A stretch of DNA of 30,889 nucleotides, from positions 1 to 30,889 of the forward strand of contig JBAZED010000012.1 of assembly GCA_041654095.1 (NCBI GenBank), in the 5' to 3' direction. Below, piece by piece: positions 8,139 to 15,813 of the stretch (its first letter is position 1; the number at the start of each line of letters is the position of its first letter). This DNA comes from UBA1424 sp041654095. GTDB lineage: Bacteria > Bacillota_I > Bacilli_A > RFN20 > CAG-826. The notes beneath the pieces were generated by a model. It did no database searches. It saw nothing but the letters and a program-made list of their open reading frames with translations, and was not told the DNA's origin. The position numbers and the translations under genes are program-made.

Positions 8139-10439
8139 TTATTTGGTTGACATCCCCAGAAATATTTTCTCGGGGGTAATCGGAAGTTTTTTAACGCGTA
8201 GACCGATGGCATTAGCAACGGCGTTAGCAATGGCTGCCGGCGGTGTGTCGATGCCAATTTCACCAACTGATTTCGCGCCATAAGGTCCGCTTTCCTCATA
8301 GCTTTCGGCAAATTCGGTCGTCAGTTTGCCAACATCGAGCATCGTCGGGATTTTGTAGTATAAAAAACTGTTGCTATTCAATTTCCCGCGATTGCTGTAT
8401 TTGACATCCTCGTAACAGGCCATACCGAGACCTTGGACGATACCACCTTCAACTTGGCCTTTGGCCAGCATCGGATTAATCGTCACGCCGCAATCGACGA
8501 CACTGACGTAATGAAGAACTTTATATTCGTATGTTTCGGTGTCCATTTCGATTTCGACAAAGCCGGCCATGAAGGGCGGCGGAGACTTGTGGCCAACGTA
8601 GCTTTCCGTGGCCGTCAGTTGGTGCTGGTTTTCGTTATAAAAAAGCTTGTTAGACAAATCGGACAAAGTTATTGTTTGTTTGCCAGATGTGAACTTTGTA
8701 CCATCAAATTCAATTTCATCCGTTGAGACTTTCAGATAATGGGCCGCCTCTTCAATCAGCATTCTCTTCATGCTCTTCGCGGCCTTTAACACGGCATTAC
8801 CCGATACATACGTCGTGCTGGAGGCATAAGCTCCAGGATCGAAAGGCGCTAGATCGGTGTCTGATGAGTAGATGACAACTCTGTCGACGGTCGTCATCAA
8901 GGTCTCGGCGGCGATCTGAGTCAGAACGGTATCGCTCCCTTGACCGATGTCAGTCGCGCCGACTGTTAGATTATAAAAGCCGTCATCATTCAATTTGATT
9001 GATGCGGCCGCCATATCGATATAGGGGATGCCGCTTCCTTGCATGGCGATGGCCATACCGACCGATCGCACTTTATTGGGGCCAACTTTGACGAACGGGT
9101 ATTTGCTCTTCCAATCGATGAGCTCGGCGCCGCGATCCAAACAGTAGCGAAGCTTGCACGTGTCCATATTCATGGCCGTGCCCTCGGTGCCTTCGCCCAT
9201 GATTTCGAAGATGGGACTCGTCTCACCCTCTTCCATCATGTTTTTGCGGCGGAACTCAAGGGGATCGATATGAAGTTTTTTAGCTAAGACATCGATGGCT
9301 GATTCGAGAGCAAAGTTGCCTTGAATTGCACCATAGCCGCGGAAAGCGCCGGATGAGACGTGATTTGTATAGACGACGCGCCCGCCGAAGCGGACAGCAT
9401 CGACTTTATTATATAAAGGTAAGACTTTCGAACCGGTGATCATGAACACGGTGAGAGCGTGCTCGCCATAGGCGCCGGTATCGGATAGGCTGTGGCAATC
9501 GATGGCTTTGAGCGTCCCGTCTTTCATCGCACCCAAGCGCATGGTAATGCGCATCGGGTGGCGGGTGTAAGCGGACTCAAAGACTTCTTGACGAGTATAA
9601 ACCATTTTCGATGGTTTTTTAGTCATTAAGGTCACGAGCGAAACAAAGAATTCACCATGCAGAGCTTGCTTGCCGCCAAATCCGCCACCAACTCGCGGTT
9701 TGATCAGACGGATTTTACTAATCGGCATCGCCATCGTCTGCGAGAGGATTCTGCGGACGTGGTATGGAGTTTGCGTCGAAGAATAAATGACGAGCCGATT
9801 GTGATAATCGAGGCGCGCATTAGAGCTGTGCGGCTCGAGCATGGCATGCGACTGAGCTTGCGTATAATAAGTCTCTTCGATGACGGCGTCGCATTTCGCC
9901 ATCACGGCGTCGACATCGCCGATGTTCATGTGATAGGTTGCAGCCACGTTCTTTTTGGGTTCAAAGCCGATCGGGAACATCTCGCAGATGCCATCTTCGG
10001 GGTGAATGATGCTTTTGTTTTCAAAAGCGGTCTCAAAGTCGAGAACGGGTTCTAAAACTTCATATTCAACCTCGATGAGGCGAAGGGCGTGATCAGCAGT
10101 CGCTTCATCGATGGCCGCTACACAGGCGACTTCGTCGCCGATATAGCGAACATATTCATCTAATATGAATTTATCGTGAGGTGACGGTTCGGGATATCCT
10201 TGCCCGGCGCGCGTGAATGAGCGGCGCGGAACGTCGTGATACGTCAAGACGATTTCGACACCTGGCAAAGCCTTGGCTTTCGAAGTATCGATTTTTTTGA
10301 TATGGGCAAAGGCGTGAGGGCTTCTCAGAACTTTGACAATTAGCGAATTGGGTTCGGCAAAATCGTCGGTGAAGGCGGCGCGGCCCATCATGATACCTTT
10401 GCCATCGACAGAAGGGGTTTTATGATTTACCGTTTTCAT
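8139..10439 (-). CDS. Molybdenum hydroxylase Mo-cofactor subunit, first enzyme
   Basis: Catalytic subunit of a xanthine dehydrogenase-family enzyme, 766 residues, the usual length for a separate Mo subunit. Motifs: GGGFGGKQ at 251-258, RHP around Arg293, GAFRGYGAIQ, a DIGQGSDTVLTQIAAE segment and the catalytic base Glu727 in GAKSVGEIG. The residue after GGK is Gln, where the other Mo subunit of this window has Glu, so the substrate may differ; Gln is common in CoxL/XdhA-type relatives, so purines are not ruled out. The ATG overlaps the 2Fe-2S gene stop by 4 bases. With the FAD and 2Fe-2S genes upstream it forms a complete three-subunit enzyme. The whole set resembles XdhD/YgfM-type purine hydroxylases. 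Family certain, substrate inferred. Confidence 0.94.
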   Translation of the reverse strand: MKTVNHKTPSVDGKGIMMGRAAFTDDFAEPNSLIVKVLRSPHAFAHIKKIDTSKAKALPGVEIVLTYHDVPRRSFTRAGQGYPEPSPHDKFILDEYVRYIGDEVACVAAIDEATADHALRLIEVEYEVLEPVLDFETAFENKSIIHPEDGICEMFPIGFEPKKNVAATYHMNIGDVDAVMAKCDAVIEETYYTQAQSHAMLEPHSSNARLDYHNRLVIYSSTQTPYHVRRILSQTMAMPISKIRLIKPRVGGGFGGKQALHGEFFVSLVTLMTKKPSKMVYTRQEVFESAYTRHPMRITMRLGAMKDGTLKAIDCHSLSDTGAYGEHALTVFMITGSKVLPLYNKVDAVRFGGRVVYTNHVSSGAFRGYGAIQGNFALESAIDVLAKKLHIDPLEFRRKNMMEEGETSPIFEIMGEGTEGTAMNMDTCKLRYCLDRGAELIDWKSKYPFVKVGPNKVRSVGMAIAMQGSGIPYIDMAAASIKLNDDGFYNLTVGATDIGQGSDTVLTQIAAETLMTTVDRVVIYSSDTDLAPFDPGAYASSTTYVSGNAVLKAAKSMKRMLIEEAAHYLKVSTDEIEFDGTKFTSGKQTITLSDLSNKLFYNENQHQLTATESYVGHKSPPPFMAGFVEIEMDTETYEYKVLHYVSVVDCGVTINPMLAKGQVEGGIVQGLGMACYEDVKYSNRGKLNSNSFLYYKIPTMLDVGKLTTEFAESYEESGPYGAKSVGEIGIDTPPAAIANAVANAIGLRVKKLPITPEKIFLGMSTK

Positions 10440-10888
10440 TTGCTCGCCTCCAAATAATGCTTAATCGCCAAAAACTGCGCTTGGTAACCTGAGCATCGGC
10501 ATAAGTTACCAACCACAAAGTGCTTGATATCTTCGTCGCTCGGGTTTTTGATTTCATTTTTTAGCGCGTAGATCGTAAGGGCGATTCCGGTGTTGCAGAA
10601 ACCGCATTGATCGGCGCCTTCGCTCGAGAAAAAGTCGCTGATCTTATCGACTTCGTCTTGAATGGCTTCGACCGTCGTCACTTTGCGACCTTCGGCGCGA
10701 GCGCTTAAAAACGAACATGATAAGATTGGCTTTCCGTCTAATAAGACGGTGCAGGCACCGCAAGCCGCTTCGCCGCAAGCTTTCTTAACCGACAGGAGGT
10801 GGTTGTTGCGAAGCGTGTCGACCAGATATTCACCAGGTGCGATTTCGAAAGTAACGTCATGACCGTTCAAGACAAAATTGACTTTCAT
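10436..10888 (-). CDS. Molybdenum hydroxylase [2Fe-2S] subunit, first enzyme
   Basis: Iron-sulfur subunit of 150 residues. The N-terminal plant-type ferredoxin domain binds one cluster through Cys38, Cys43, Cys46 and Cys58 (CGEAACGAC). The C-terminal helical domain binds the second through Cys95, Cys98 (CGFC) and Cys130, Cys132 (CRC). All eight ligands are present, so it should be functional. It transfers electrons from the Mo site to the FAD subunit. The start shares one base with the stop of the FAD subunit gene (TAATG arrangement) and its end overlaps the Mo subunit by 4 bases, so the three subunits are translated as a coupled unit. Confidence 0.95.
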   Translation of the reverse strand: MKVNFVLNGHDVTFEIAPGEYLVDTLRNNHLLSVKKACGEAACGACTVLLDGKPILSCSFLSARAEGRKVTTVEAIQDEVDKISDFFSSEGADQCGFCNTGIALTIYALKNEIKNPSDEDIKHFVVGNLCRCSGYQAQFLAIKHYLEASK

Positions 10889-11682
10889 TATCGACTGACC
10901 TCCTCAAGCCCGCGCTTGACATATGTTTTGGCGAGGGTGCGCCGATAATCGGCGCTGGCAGCGGTCGTCGTCGCATACAATAGTTCGTCAACGGATGTTT
11001 CGGCGGCTTTTAGAATCACATCGCAATCAAGCTTTTTGGCATCGTCGAGAATCGCCATGGCCTTGACAGCTAACGACGCGACTGAGGGACGGCTGCCAAT
11101 CGCAATGCGATACTTGTTGTCGATGCGGGTGATGGCGACATTGAGAATCGCAAAATCGAGCGCTGTCGTCTTGACTTTCTTAAAGAAAGACCTGCCGCTC
11201 GTCTTCTTGATGATGACGTGCGTTAAAATATCGCTCAACCGACCTCGGAAATTAAGAAAATCCGCGAGGCTCATCTCTTTCTGTGGATAGAACACGAGAG
11301 TCGTATCCAAGGCCAGCAAAGGAGTGATGATATCTGAAAATGGGAAGCGCCCGGCGATTGAACCGCCAATCGTCGCACTGTTGCGAAAGGCGACACCCAT
11401 AATTTGGCTGGCTGATTCGACTAATATTCCATTTTGAATATCTTTTACTAAAGGGCTGAGCTCGAAATCGCCAAGCGTGACCATCGCCCCGATTTCTAGG
11501 CGATTGCCGAGATCTCTGATTTGATTCAAGCCAAGAGCGCTTAAATCGACGAGGGCATCGGCCATCGCGGTCGTTTTTTTCAACCACAGACCGCCGCCTA
11601 AAAGAATGTTTTTGGGGTTTTGGAGAAGAATTTGGTGGGCTTCTTCCAAGGTCGCGGGTCGTAAATAGCGATTAGCTTCCAT
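10888..11682 (-). CDS. Molybdenum hydroxylase FAD-binding subunit
   Basis: FAD subunit (CoxM/XdhB/YgfM family) of 264 residues that passes electrons to NAD+ or another acceptor. The FAD-binding region is recognisable: NILLGGGLWLKK (about residues 25-36) and the second motif FRNSATIGGSIAGRFPFSDII (about 98-118), followed by the CO-dehydrogenase flavoprotein C-terminal domain. The first motif is somewhat divergent from the usual GGT-D form. It overlaps the mocA gene by 11 bases at its start and shares one base with the 2Fe-2S gene at its end. It is the only FAD subunit in the window, so it might serve both hydroxylases unless another lies beyond the left edge. Confidence 0.9.
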   Translation of the reverse strand: MEANRYLRPATLEEAHQILLQNPKNILLGGGLWLKKTTAMADALVDLSALGLNQIRDLGNRLEIGAMVTLGDFELSPLVKDIQNGILVESASQIMGVAFRNSATIGGSIAGRFPFSDIITPLLALDTTLVFYPQKEMSLADFLNFRGRLSDILTHVIIKKTSGRSFFKKVKTTALDFAILNVAITRIDNKYRIAIGSRPSVASLAVKAMAILDDAKKLDCDVILKAAETSVDELLYATTTAASADYRRTLAKTYVKRGLEEVSR

Positions 11683-12250
11683 GTTTTGTATCCTTTCCGC
11701 TTGTACTTAACGCTCGATAGTCGCGAGGCGTATCGATATCGATCAAGATTTGAGAATCCTCTGTCTTGATTATTTCATAATCGTGCCGATTTCGAAACAC
11801 TTTCAGGTTTGAAGTGCTCGGCTCGCTCAGCAATTTTTCCTTTAGAGAATGCTTAACAAAAAGGGGATGCCCCGTGCGATTTTGATAGCTGGGAACTCGC
11901 ATTTCGCCAGTTCCCGCCAGCAATTTTCGATAGGTGTCGGCGCTGACGAACGGACAATCACCCGGCAAAATGAAAAAGTCGCCTGCCACCATTCGCACGC
12001 CCGCTTGCACTGACGTGAACATGCCTTGAGAGTAGAGGGGATTATAGACGGCGGTGACTTCTGAATATGATTTGAGAGCGCGGCTCACTTCATCGCGATA
12101 GTGGCCGGTCACGACGAAGATGTGATCGACAAACGGCATCATGCCCTCAATCGCGTGGGCGAGCAAAAACTTGCCTTGATGAACTAACAGCATTTTATTC
12201 GCCTCGGCTCGACTTGCATATCCAGCCGCTAGAATAACCCCTTGGATCAC
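11672..12250 (-). CDS. mocA: MocA/YgfJ-like molybdenum cofactor cytidylyltransferase
   Basis: Nucleotidyltransferase of the MobA-like fold, 192 residues, that attaches CMP to molybdopterin to give the cytosine-dinucleotide cofactor used by xanthine dehydrogenase-type enzymes. The signature VILAAGYASRAEANKML opens the protein, followed by the metal/nucleotide strand FFILPGDCPFVS around residue 95 and the RTGHPLFVK segment. The LAAG-x3-R-x4-NK pattern fits MocA/YgfJ rather than GTP-using MobA, and the operon supports this. The start is GTG at 12250, with AAGGAG eight bases upstream. It is the first gene of the operon, downstream of a promoter near 12345-12373, and overlaps the FAD subunit by 11 bases. 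Confidence 0.9.
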   Translation of the reverse strand: MIQGVILAAGYASRAEANKMLLVHQGKFLLAHAIEGMMPFVDHIFVVTGHYRDEVSRALKSYSEVTAVYNPLYSQGMFTSVQAGVRMVAGDFFILPGDCPFVSADTYRKLLAGTGEMRVPSYQNRTGHPLFVKHSLKEKLLSEPSTSNLKVFRNRHDYEIIKTEDSQILIDIDTPRDYRALSTSGKDTKHGS

Positions 12251-12282
12251 TGAGTTTGCTCCTTGTTCGATATCAGTATTAT

Positions 12283-12303
12283 GTTCTCAACAGCGTTGGG
12301 AAC
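12283..12303. repeat. 21-base imperfect inverted repeat in the leader of the hydroxylase operon
   Basis: Arms GTTCTCAAC and GTTGGGAAC around an AGC centre pair in eight of nine positions. It lies between the predicted transcription start (about 12338) and the GTG of mocA. It may be a repressor operator or an mRNA hairpin; nothing in the sequence decides between them. Confidence 0.5.
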
Positions 12304-12317
12304 AATAAACCGTGGTT

Positions 12318-12345
12318 TTTAGTCGTGGTGTTTACAACAACTAAA
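12318..12345. repeat. Inverted repeat overlapping the -10 of the hydroxylase operon promoter
   Basis: TTTAGTCGT and ACAACTAAA form 9-base arms (one pair is only a wobble) with a 10-base spacer. One arm touches the -10 box at 12345-12350, a typical place for a repressor operator. No regulator gene lies next to it in the window. Confidence 0.4.
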
Positions 12346-12373
12346 TTATAAGTGTTGCCTGCCTTCAATGCAA
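12345..12373 (-). promoter_or_regulatory. Predicted sigma-A type promoter of the hydroxylase operon
   Basis: On the minus strand TTGCAT (12368-12373) is followed after 17 bases by a perfect TATAAT (12345-12350). The start would be near 12338, giving a leader of about 88 bases before mocA. The next promoter-like candidate for this operon is not evident inside its tightly packed genes. Confidence 0.6.
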
Positions 12374-12423
12374 ACGCGTATTTGCGGCGCTCAAGCTCGA
12401 GGGCCTGCTCAGCGCACGTGCCT

Positions 12424-12441
12424 CATTCGCATATACGAATG
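12424..12441. repeat. 18-base palindrome between the divergent mocA and arcC promoters
   Basis: CATTCG and CGAATG flank a near-symmetric CATATA centre. It ends 16 bases before the -35 box of arcC. It shares the core ATTCGCATA with the perfect palindrome at 19608-19623 upstream of degV, so both may be sites for one regulator. Confidence 0.45.
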
Positions 12442-12456
12442 AAACGCTTTAAATCG

Positions 12457-12485
12457 TTGTTGCCAAAAAAGAGGAAGTGTATAAT
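12457..12485 (+). promoter_or_regulatory. Predicted sigma-A type promoter of arcC
   Basis: TTGTTG (12457-12462), a 17-base spacer and a perfect TATAAT (12480-12485). Transcription would start near 12492, about 35 bases before the arcC ATG. Confidence 0.6.
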
Positions 12486-12495
12486 CATTGTGTTA

Positions 12496-12510
12496 TGCGT
12501 TTTTAACGCA
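12496..12510 (+). repeat. Short hairpin in the arcC leader
   Basis: TGCGTT-TTT-AACGCA is a perfect 6-base-pair hairpin within the first 20 bases of the predicted transcript, directly before the AGAGGA ribosome binding site. It could stabilise the 5' end or affect translation. Confidence 0.4.
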
Positions 12511-12526
12511 AAAGAGGAAACAAAAT

Positions 12527-13447
12527 ATGAGCAGATATGTCGTTTCGCTGGGGGGCAACGCTCTCGGAAATAACGCTGAAGAACAAAAGAGATTACTCGT
12601 CAATGTCGCCGAGCCAATCGTCGCCTTAATAAAAGCTGGGCACGAAGTGATCATCGTCCACGGCAACGGCCCACAAGTCGGCATGATCAACTTAGCCTTC
12701 GCAGAGTCCAAATCGACTCCCGAAATGCCTTTTCCAGAATGTGGCGCGATGAGCCAAGGTTACATCGGCTTCCATCTGCAAAACGCCATCTACAATGAGT
12801 TGGCCAAACAGAACATCAATAAACATGTCGCGACTATCGTCACGCAAGTCATCGTCGACGAAAACGATCCTCTCTTCCAAAATCCGACGAAACCAGTTGG
12901 CGCTTTTTATAGCAAAGAAGAAGCTGAGATCATCGCTTCCGAAAAAGGTTATGTGATGAAGGAAGACAGCGGCCGCGGTTACCGCCGCGTCGTCGCTTCG
13001 CCACTTCCGATTGACGTCGTCGAAAAAGAGATGATACTCTCGCTCCTCAAGGACCAGCACGTCGTCATCTGCGCTGGCGGAGGCGGCATTCCGGTCATCT
13101 ACAAAGACGGTCATCTCGAAGGCATCGCCGCCGTCATCGATAAAGACTATGCCAGCGCCAAAGTTGCCGCCTTGGTCGACGCTGACTATTTGGTCATTCT
13201 GACAGCGGTCGATAACGCCTATATCAACTATAAAAAACCAGGCGAAAAGAAGCTTGAAAATACGACGATCGCCGAGATTAAAAAATACGCGGAAGAAGGC
13301 TTTTTTGCAAAGGGCAGCATGTATCCAAAAGTGCAGGCCACTCTAATGTTCTTGGAAGCTAAAAAAGGCAAGACCGCCATCATCAGTTCCCTCGAAAAAG
13401 CGCAGGATGCTTTCGTCGAAAAAACCGGCACGATCATCAAATCATAA
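12527..13447 (+). CDS. arcC: Carbamate kinase
   Basis: Transfers phosphate from carbamoyl phosphate to ADP, giving ATP, CO2 and ammonia. The 306-residue length is typical. It opens with SLGGNALGNN, the family signature, and contains VIVHGNGPQVG, the long PLPIDVVE region, CAGGGGIPV and the DKDYASAKVA motif that binds the nucleotide. The start is the ATG with AGAGGA eight bases upstream; an in-frame TTG 39 bases earlier lies in the leader hairpin region and is unlikely. It is transcribed away from the molybdenum hydroxylase operon. In anaerobic purine and uric-acid clusters carbamate kinase (YqeA/ArcC) recovers ATP from carbamoyl phosphate, which is the likely job here. No arginine deiminase or carbamoyltransferase gene is seen next to it. 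Confidence 0.95.
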   Translation: MSRYVVSLGGNALGNNAEEQKRLLVNVAEPIVALIKAGHEVIIVHGNGPQVGMINLAFAESKSTPEMPFPECGAMSQGYIGFHLQNAIYNELAKQNINKHVATIVTQVIVDENDPLFQNPTKPVGAFYSKEEAEIIASEKGYVMKEDSGRGYRRVVASPLPIDVVEKEMILSLLKDQHVVICAGGGGIPVIYKDGHLEGIAAVIDKDYASAKVAALVDADYLVILTAVDNAYINYKKPGEKKLENTTIAEIKKYAEEGFFAKGSMYPKVQATLMFLEAKKGKTAIISSLEKAQDAFVEKTGTIIKS

Positions 13448-13464
13448 TTCTTCACCAAACCATT

Positions 13465-13511
13465 AAAAAACACCGTTTTTGCGCGAATAATCGCAAATTG
13501 ACGGTGTTTTT
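13465..13511. terminator. Bidirectional terminator between arcC and serA
   Basis: AAAAACACCGT and ACGGTGTTTTT form a strong outer stem with an A run on one side and a T run on the other, and an inner TTTGCG/CGCAAA pairing extends the hairpin. It lies between the convergent stops of arcC (13447) and serA (13519) and can stop transcription from both directions. Confidence 0.85.
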
Positions 13512-13518
13512 AATATGA

Positions 13519-14700
13519 TTAGTGAATTACGCGAATAGTGATGATTCCAGGAATTTTGGCGAGGCAATCACCGAGGCAACCGCCCTCGAAACAAGTGCAT
13601 TTAACCTCGACAAAATCGACGAGGGTGACGCCAAAGCTACCTTTGATTTTACTAGCCATCTTCTTGACGACACCGCATGATTCAACAGCCTTGATTATCT
13701 GGCCGGAAAGAATCTCATTTGCATCGTGTAAAACAATTACGCGATGAGTATCGGTATTGGGTCCTAATTCGATGTTGGGGAAGTTGACGGAATTGACGAT
13801 GTTTCCGTTCTCGATATAATTTACGATTTGGGCAACCGCCATCGCCGCGCAATTGTCCTCGGCTTCCTCGGTTGAGGCGCCGAGATGAGGGATGGCGACG
13901 ACGCCGTCCATGTTAGCTGTCGCATGGTTTGGAAAGTCAGTCACATAACGGCGGACTTTACCGGCTTTTAGCGCTTCGCAAATGTCGTCATCGTTGACGA
14001 TTGCATCACGAGCTAAATTGATGATGATGACGCCATCTTTCATCTTTGAAATCGATTCGCGATTGACCATTCCTTTGGTCGCCGGAAGAAGGGGAACATT
14101 TAAGCTGATATAATCGGCAGCGGCGTATAATTCATCGGCATTAGCTACGAGAACAATGTCGTTTGGCAAGAGTGGGCGATTGCGTTCGACCGTCGCTTGC
14201 GAAGGTTCATAAGCGACAACGCGCATGCCCATTCCGCGCGCACCTTGGGCGACGAGAGAACCGACTGCTCCTAATCCGAAGATGCCAACTGTCTTGCCAA
14301 GGATTTCCGTCCCGGCAAAGGCGGCTTTGGCCTTTTCCATGTTCTTATTGATTTCGACGTCCTCTTTATTGGCTTCAACCCACTTCATTCCGCCGTGGAT
14401 GTCGCGGGCGGCGAGGAGCATGCCGGCCATCGTCAATTCTTTGACGGCGTTGGCGTTGGCCCCCGGCGTGTTGAAGACGACGACGCCGAGTTTGGCATAG
14501 ACGTCTAAAGGAATATTATTGACGCCGGCGCCAGCGCGAGCGACGGCTAGGACATTGTCCGGAAGTGCCATCTCATGCATTACAGCTGAGCGAACCAAGA
14601 TAGCATCGGCTTCATTGATTTCTCCGGTGACTTCGTAGTCGTGCGGTAAAGTCTTCAAGCCGACGGGTGATATTTTATTGAGACACAGTATTTTTCTCAT
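13519..14700 (-). CDS. serA: D-3-phosphoglycerate dehydrogenase (short form with Cys-rich ACT end)
   Basis: First enzyme of serine synthesis: oxidises 3-phosphoglycerate with NAD+. The 393-residue form has the substrate domain (ARAGAGVNNI), the Rossmann motif GIFGLGAVGSLVA around 139-151, the catalytic Arg231 (NLARDAIVND) and His272 (PHLGASTEEAEDNC). The usual Glu-containing stretch is replaced by YVTDFPN, as in short serine-pathway enzymes. A C-terminal ACT-like domain from about 318 ends in an unusual insert with four cysteines (Cys368, 370, 375, 379). Two ATGs stand in tandem; the second, at 14700, is five bases from AGGAG and is preferred. That site overlaps the stop of serC. It is last in the gdhA-DUF1015-serC-serA operon and is followed by a terminator. 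Confidence 0.93.
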   Translation of the reverse strand: MRKILCLNKISPVGLKTLPHDYEVTGEINEADAILVRSAVMHEMALPDNVLAVARAGAGVNNIPLDVYAKLGVVVFNTPGANANAVKELTMAGMLLAARDIHGGMKWVEANKEDVEINKNMEKAKAAFAGTEILGKTVGIFGLGAVGSLVAQGARGMGMRVVAYEPSQATVERNRPLLPNDIVLVANADELYAAADYISLNVPLLPATKGMVNRESISKMKDGVIIINLARDAIVNDDDICEALKAGKVRRYVTDFPNHATANMDGVVAIPHLGASTEEAEDNCAAMAVAQIVNYIENGNIVNSVNFPNIELGPNTDTHRVIVLHDANEILSGQIIKAVESCGVVKKMASKIKGSFGVTLVDFVEVKCTCFEGGCLGDCLAKIPGIITIRVIH

Positions 14701-14708
14701 CATAGCTC

Positions 14709-15794
14709 CTATTTCACGTGCTCGGCTTCAAAGGCCTTCATGTAAGTGACCAAAGCTTCGACACCGGCATAGGGCATCGCGTTATAAATCGAAGCTCTCA
14801 TGCCGCCGACGGAGCGATGGCCTTTGAGGTTGGCAAATCCAGCTTTTTTAGCGCCTTCGAGGAAGGCTTCGTTTAAATCGTCGTTACCGGTCGTAAAGCA
14901 GACGTTCATCAATGAGCGGGAATCCTTTTCGACGGTGCCTTTGAAAATCTTGCTAGAATCGAGATAATCGTAGAGGAGAGCGGCTTTCTTTTCATTGCGC
15001 TCTTTCATAGCCTCTAAGCCTCCGTGGGCGAGAATCCATTTGAAGACGAGACCGCAGATGTAGATGCCATAAGTCGGAGGCGTATTGTACATCGAACCAT
15101 TGTCGGCCAACACTTTATATTTCAAGAGAGTCGGGGTGCCCGGCAGCGGTTCGTTTTCCAAGAGGTCTTCGCGGATGATGATGATGACGACACCGGCCGG
15201 TCCGACGTTTTTCTGGGCTCCGGCGTAGATGAGGCCAAACTTGGTGACATCCATCGGTTCGCTCAAGAATGAAGAGGAAGCATCATTGACTATAATTTTA
15301 CCCGGGAATTCGGGGTACTTTTTGTATTTCGTGCCGAAGATGGTGTTGTTATCGCACATGCAGACATAGTCTGAATCTGGTGATGCCTTCACGCCATCGA
15401 GGTTGGGGATATAAGAACAATTCTTATCTTCCGAAGAGGCGATAACATTGACCTTGCCGAAGATTTCCGCTTCTTTTTTTGCGGCTTTCGACCAGTGACC
15501 CGTTATGATAAAGTCGTAGACGCGGTTTTTCGACAAGTTCATCGGAACCATCGCGAATTGAACGGTGCCTCCACCTTGAGCGAAGAGGACGCGATAGTTG
15601 CTAGGAATGTTCAAAATCTTGCGGAGATCGGCTTCGGCTTCGTCGATAATTGTCTGATAGTTTTTCGAGCGGTGCGACATTTCCATGACCGACATTCCCG
15701 ATCCTTTGTAATCGAGCATTTCGTCGGCGGCTTGTTGTAAGACCTCCACGGGTAGAACGGCTGGTCCGGCAGAAAAGTTGTAGATACGTTTCAT
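14709..15794 (-). CDS. serC: Phosphoserine aminotransferase
   Basis: PLP enzyme converting 3-phosphohydroxypyruvate and glutamate to phosphoserine and 2-oxoglutarate; the second step of serine synthesis. The 361-residue length is typical. It begins NFSAGPAVLP, has the GGGT motif near residue 74, Asp171 that binds the pyridine nitrogen (NDASSSFLSEP) and the PLP lysine Lys195 in AGAQKNVGPAG. The C-terminal GHRSVGGMRASIYNA segment binds the substrate phosphate. AAGGAG lies six bases before the ATG. It follows the DUF1015 gene by 19 bases and precedes serA by about 8, so both serine genes are co-transcribed. Its amino donor is made by GdhA, coded first in the same operon. Confidence 0.96.
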   Translation of the reverse strand: MKRIYNFSAGPAVLPVEVLQQAADEMLDYKGSGMSVMEMSHRSKNYQTIIDEAEADLRKILNIPSNYRVLFAQGGGTVQFAMVPMNLSKNRVYDFIITGHWSKAAKKEAEIFGKVNVIASSEDKNCSYIPNLDGVKASPDSDYVCMCDNNTIFGTKYKKYPEFPGKIIVNDASSSFLSEPMDVTKFGLIYAGAQKNVGPAGVVIIIIREDLLENEPLPGTPTLLKYKVLADNGSMYNTPPTYGIYICGLVFKWILAHGGLEAMKERNEKKAALLYDYLDSSKIFKGTVEKDSRSLMNVCFTTGNDDLNEAFLEGAKKAGFANLKGHRSVGGMRASIYNAMPYAGVEALVTYMKAFEAEHVK

Positions 15795-15813
15795 ATAATT
15801 CTCCTTCCGTTAT

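Noticed and set aside
1..12250. In-frame UGA selenocysteine codons in the hydroxylase genes
   Set aside because: All frames run without internal UGA; selenium in these enzymes is a labile ligand and not selenocysteine.
12352..12573. Plus-strand open frame covering the arcC leader and start
   Set aside because: It crosses promoters and palindromes and is out of frame with arcC.
15170..15200. GATGAT-type short repeat
   Set aside because: It is within serC and codes for a run of Val and Ile in a beta strand; ordinary coding sequence.
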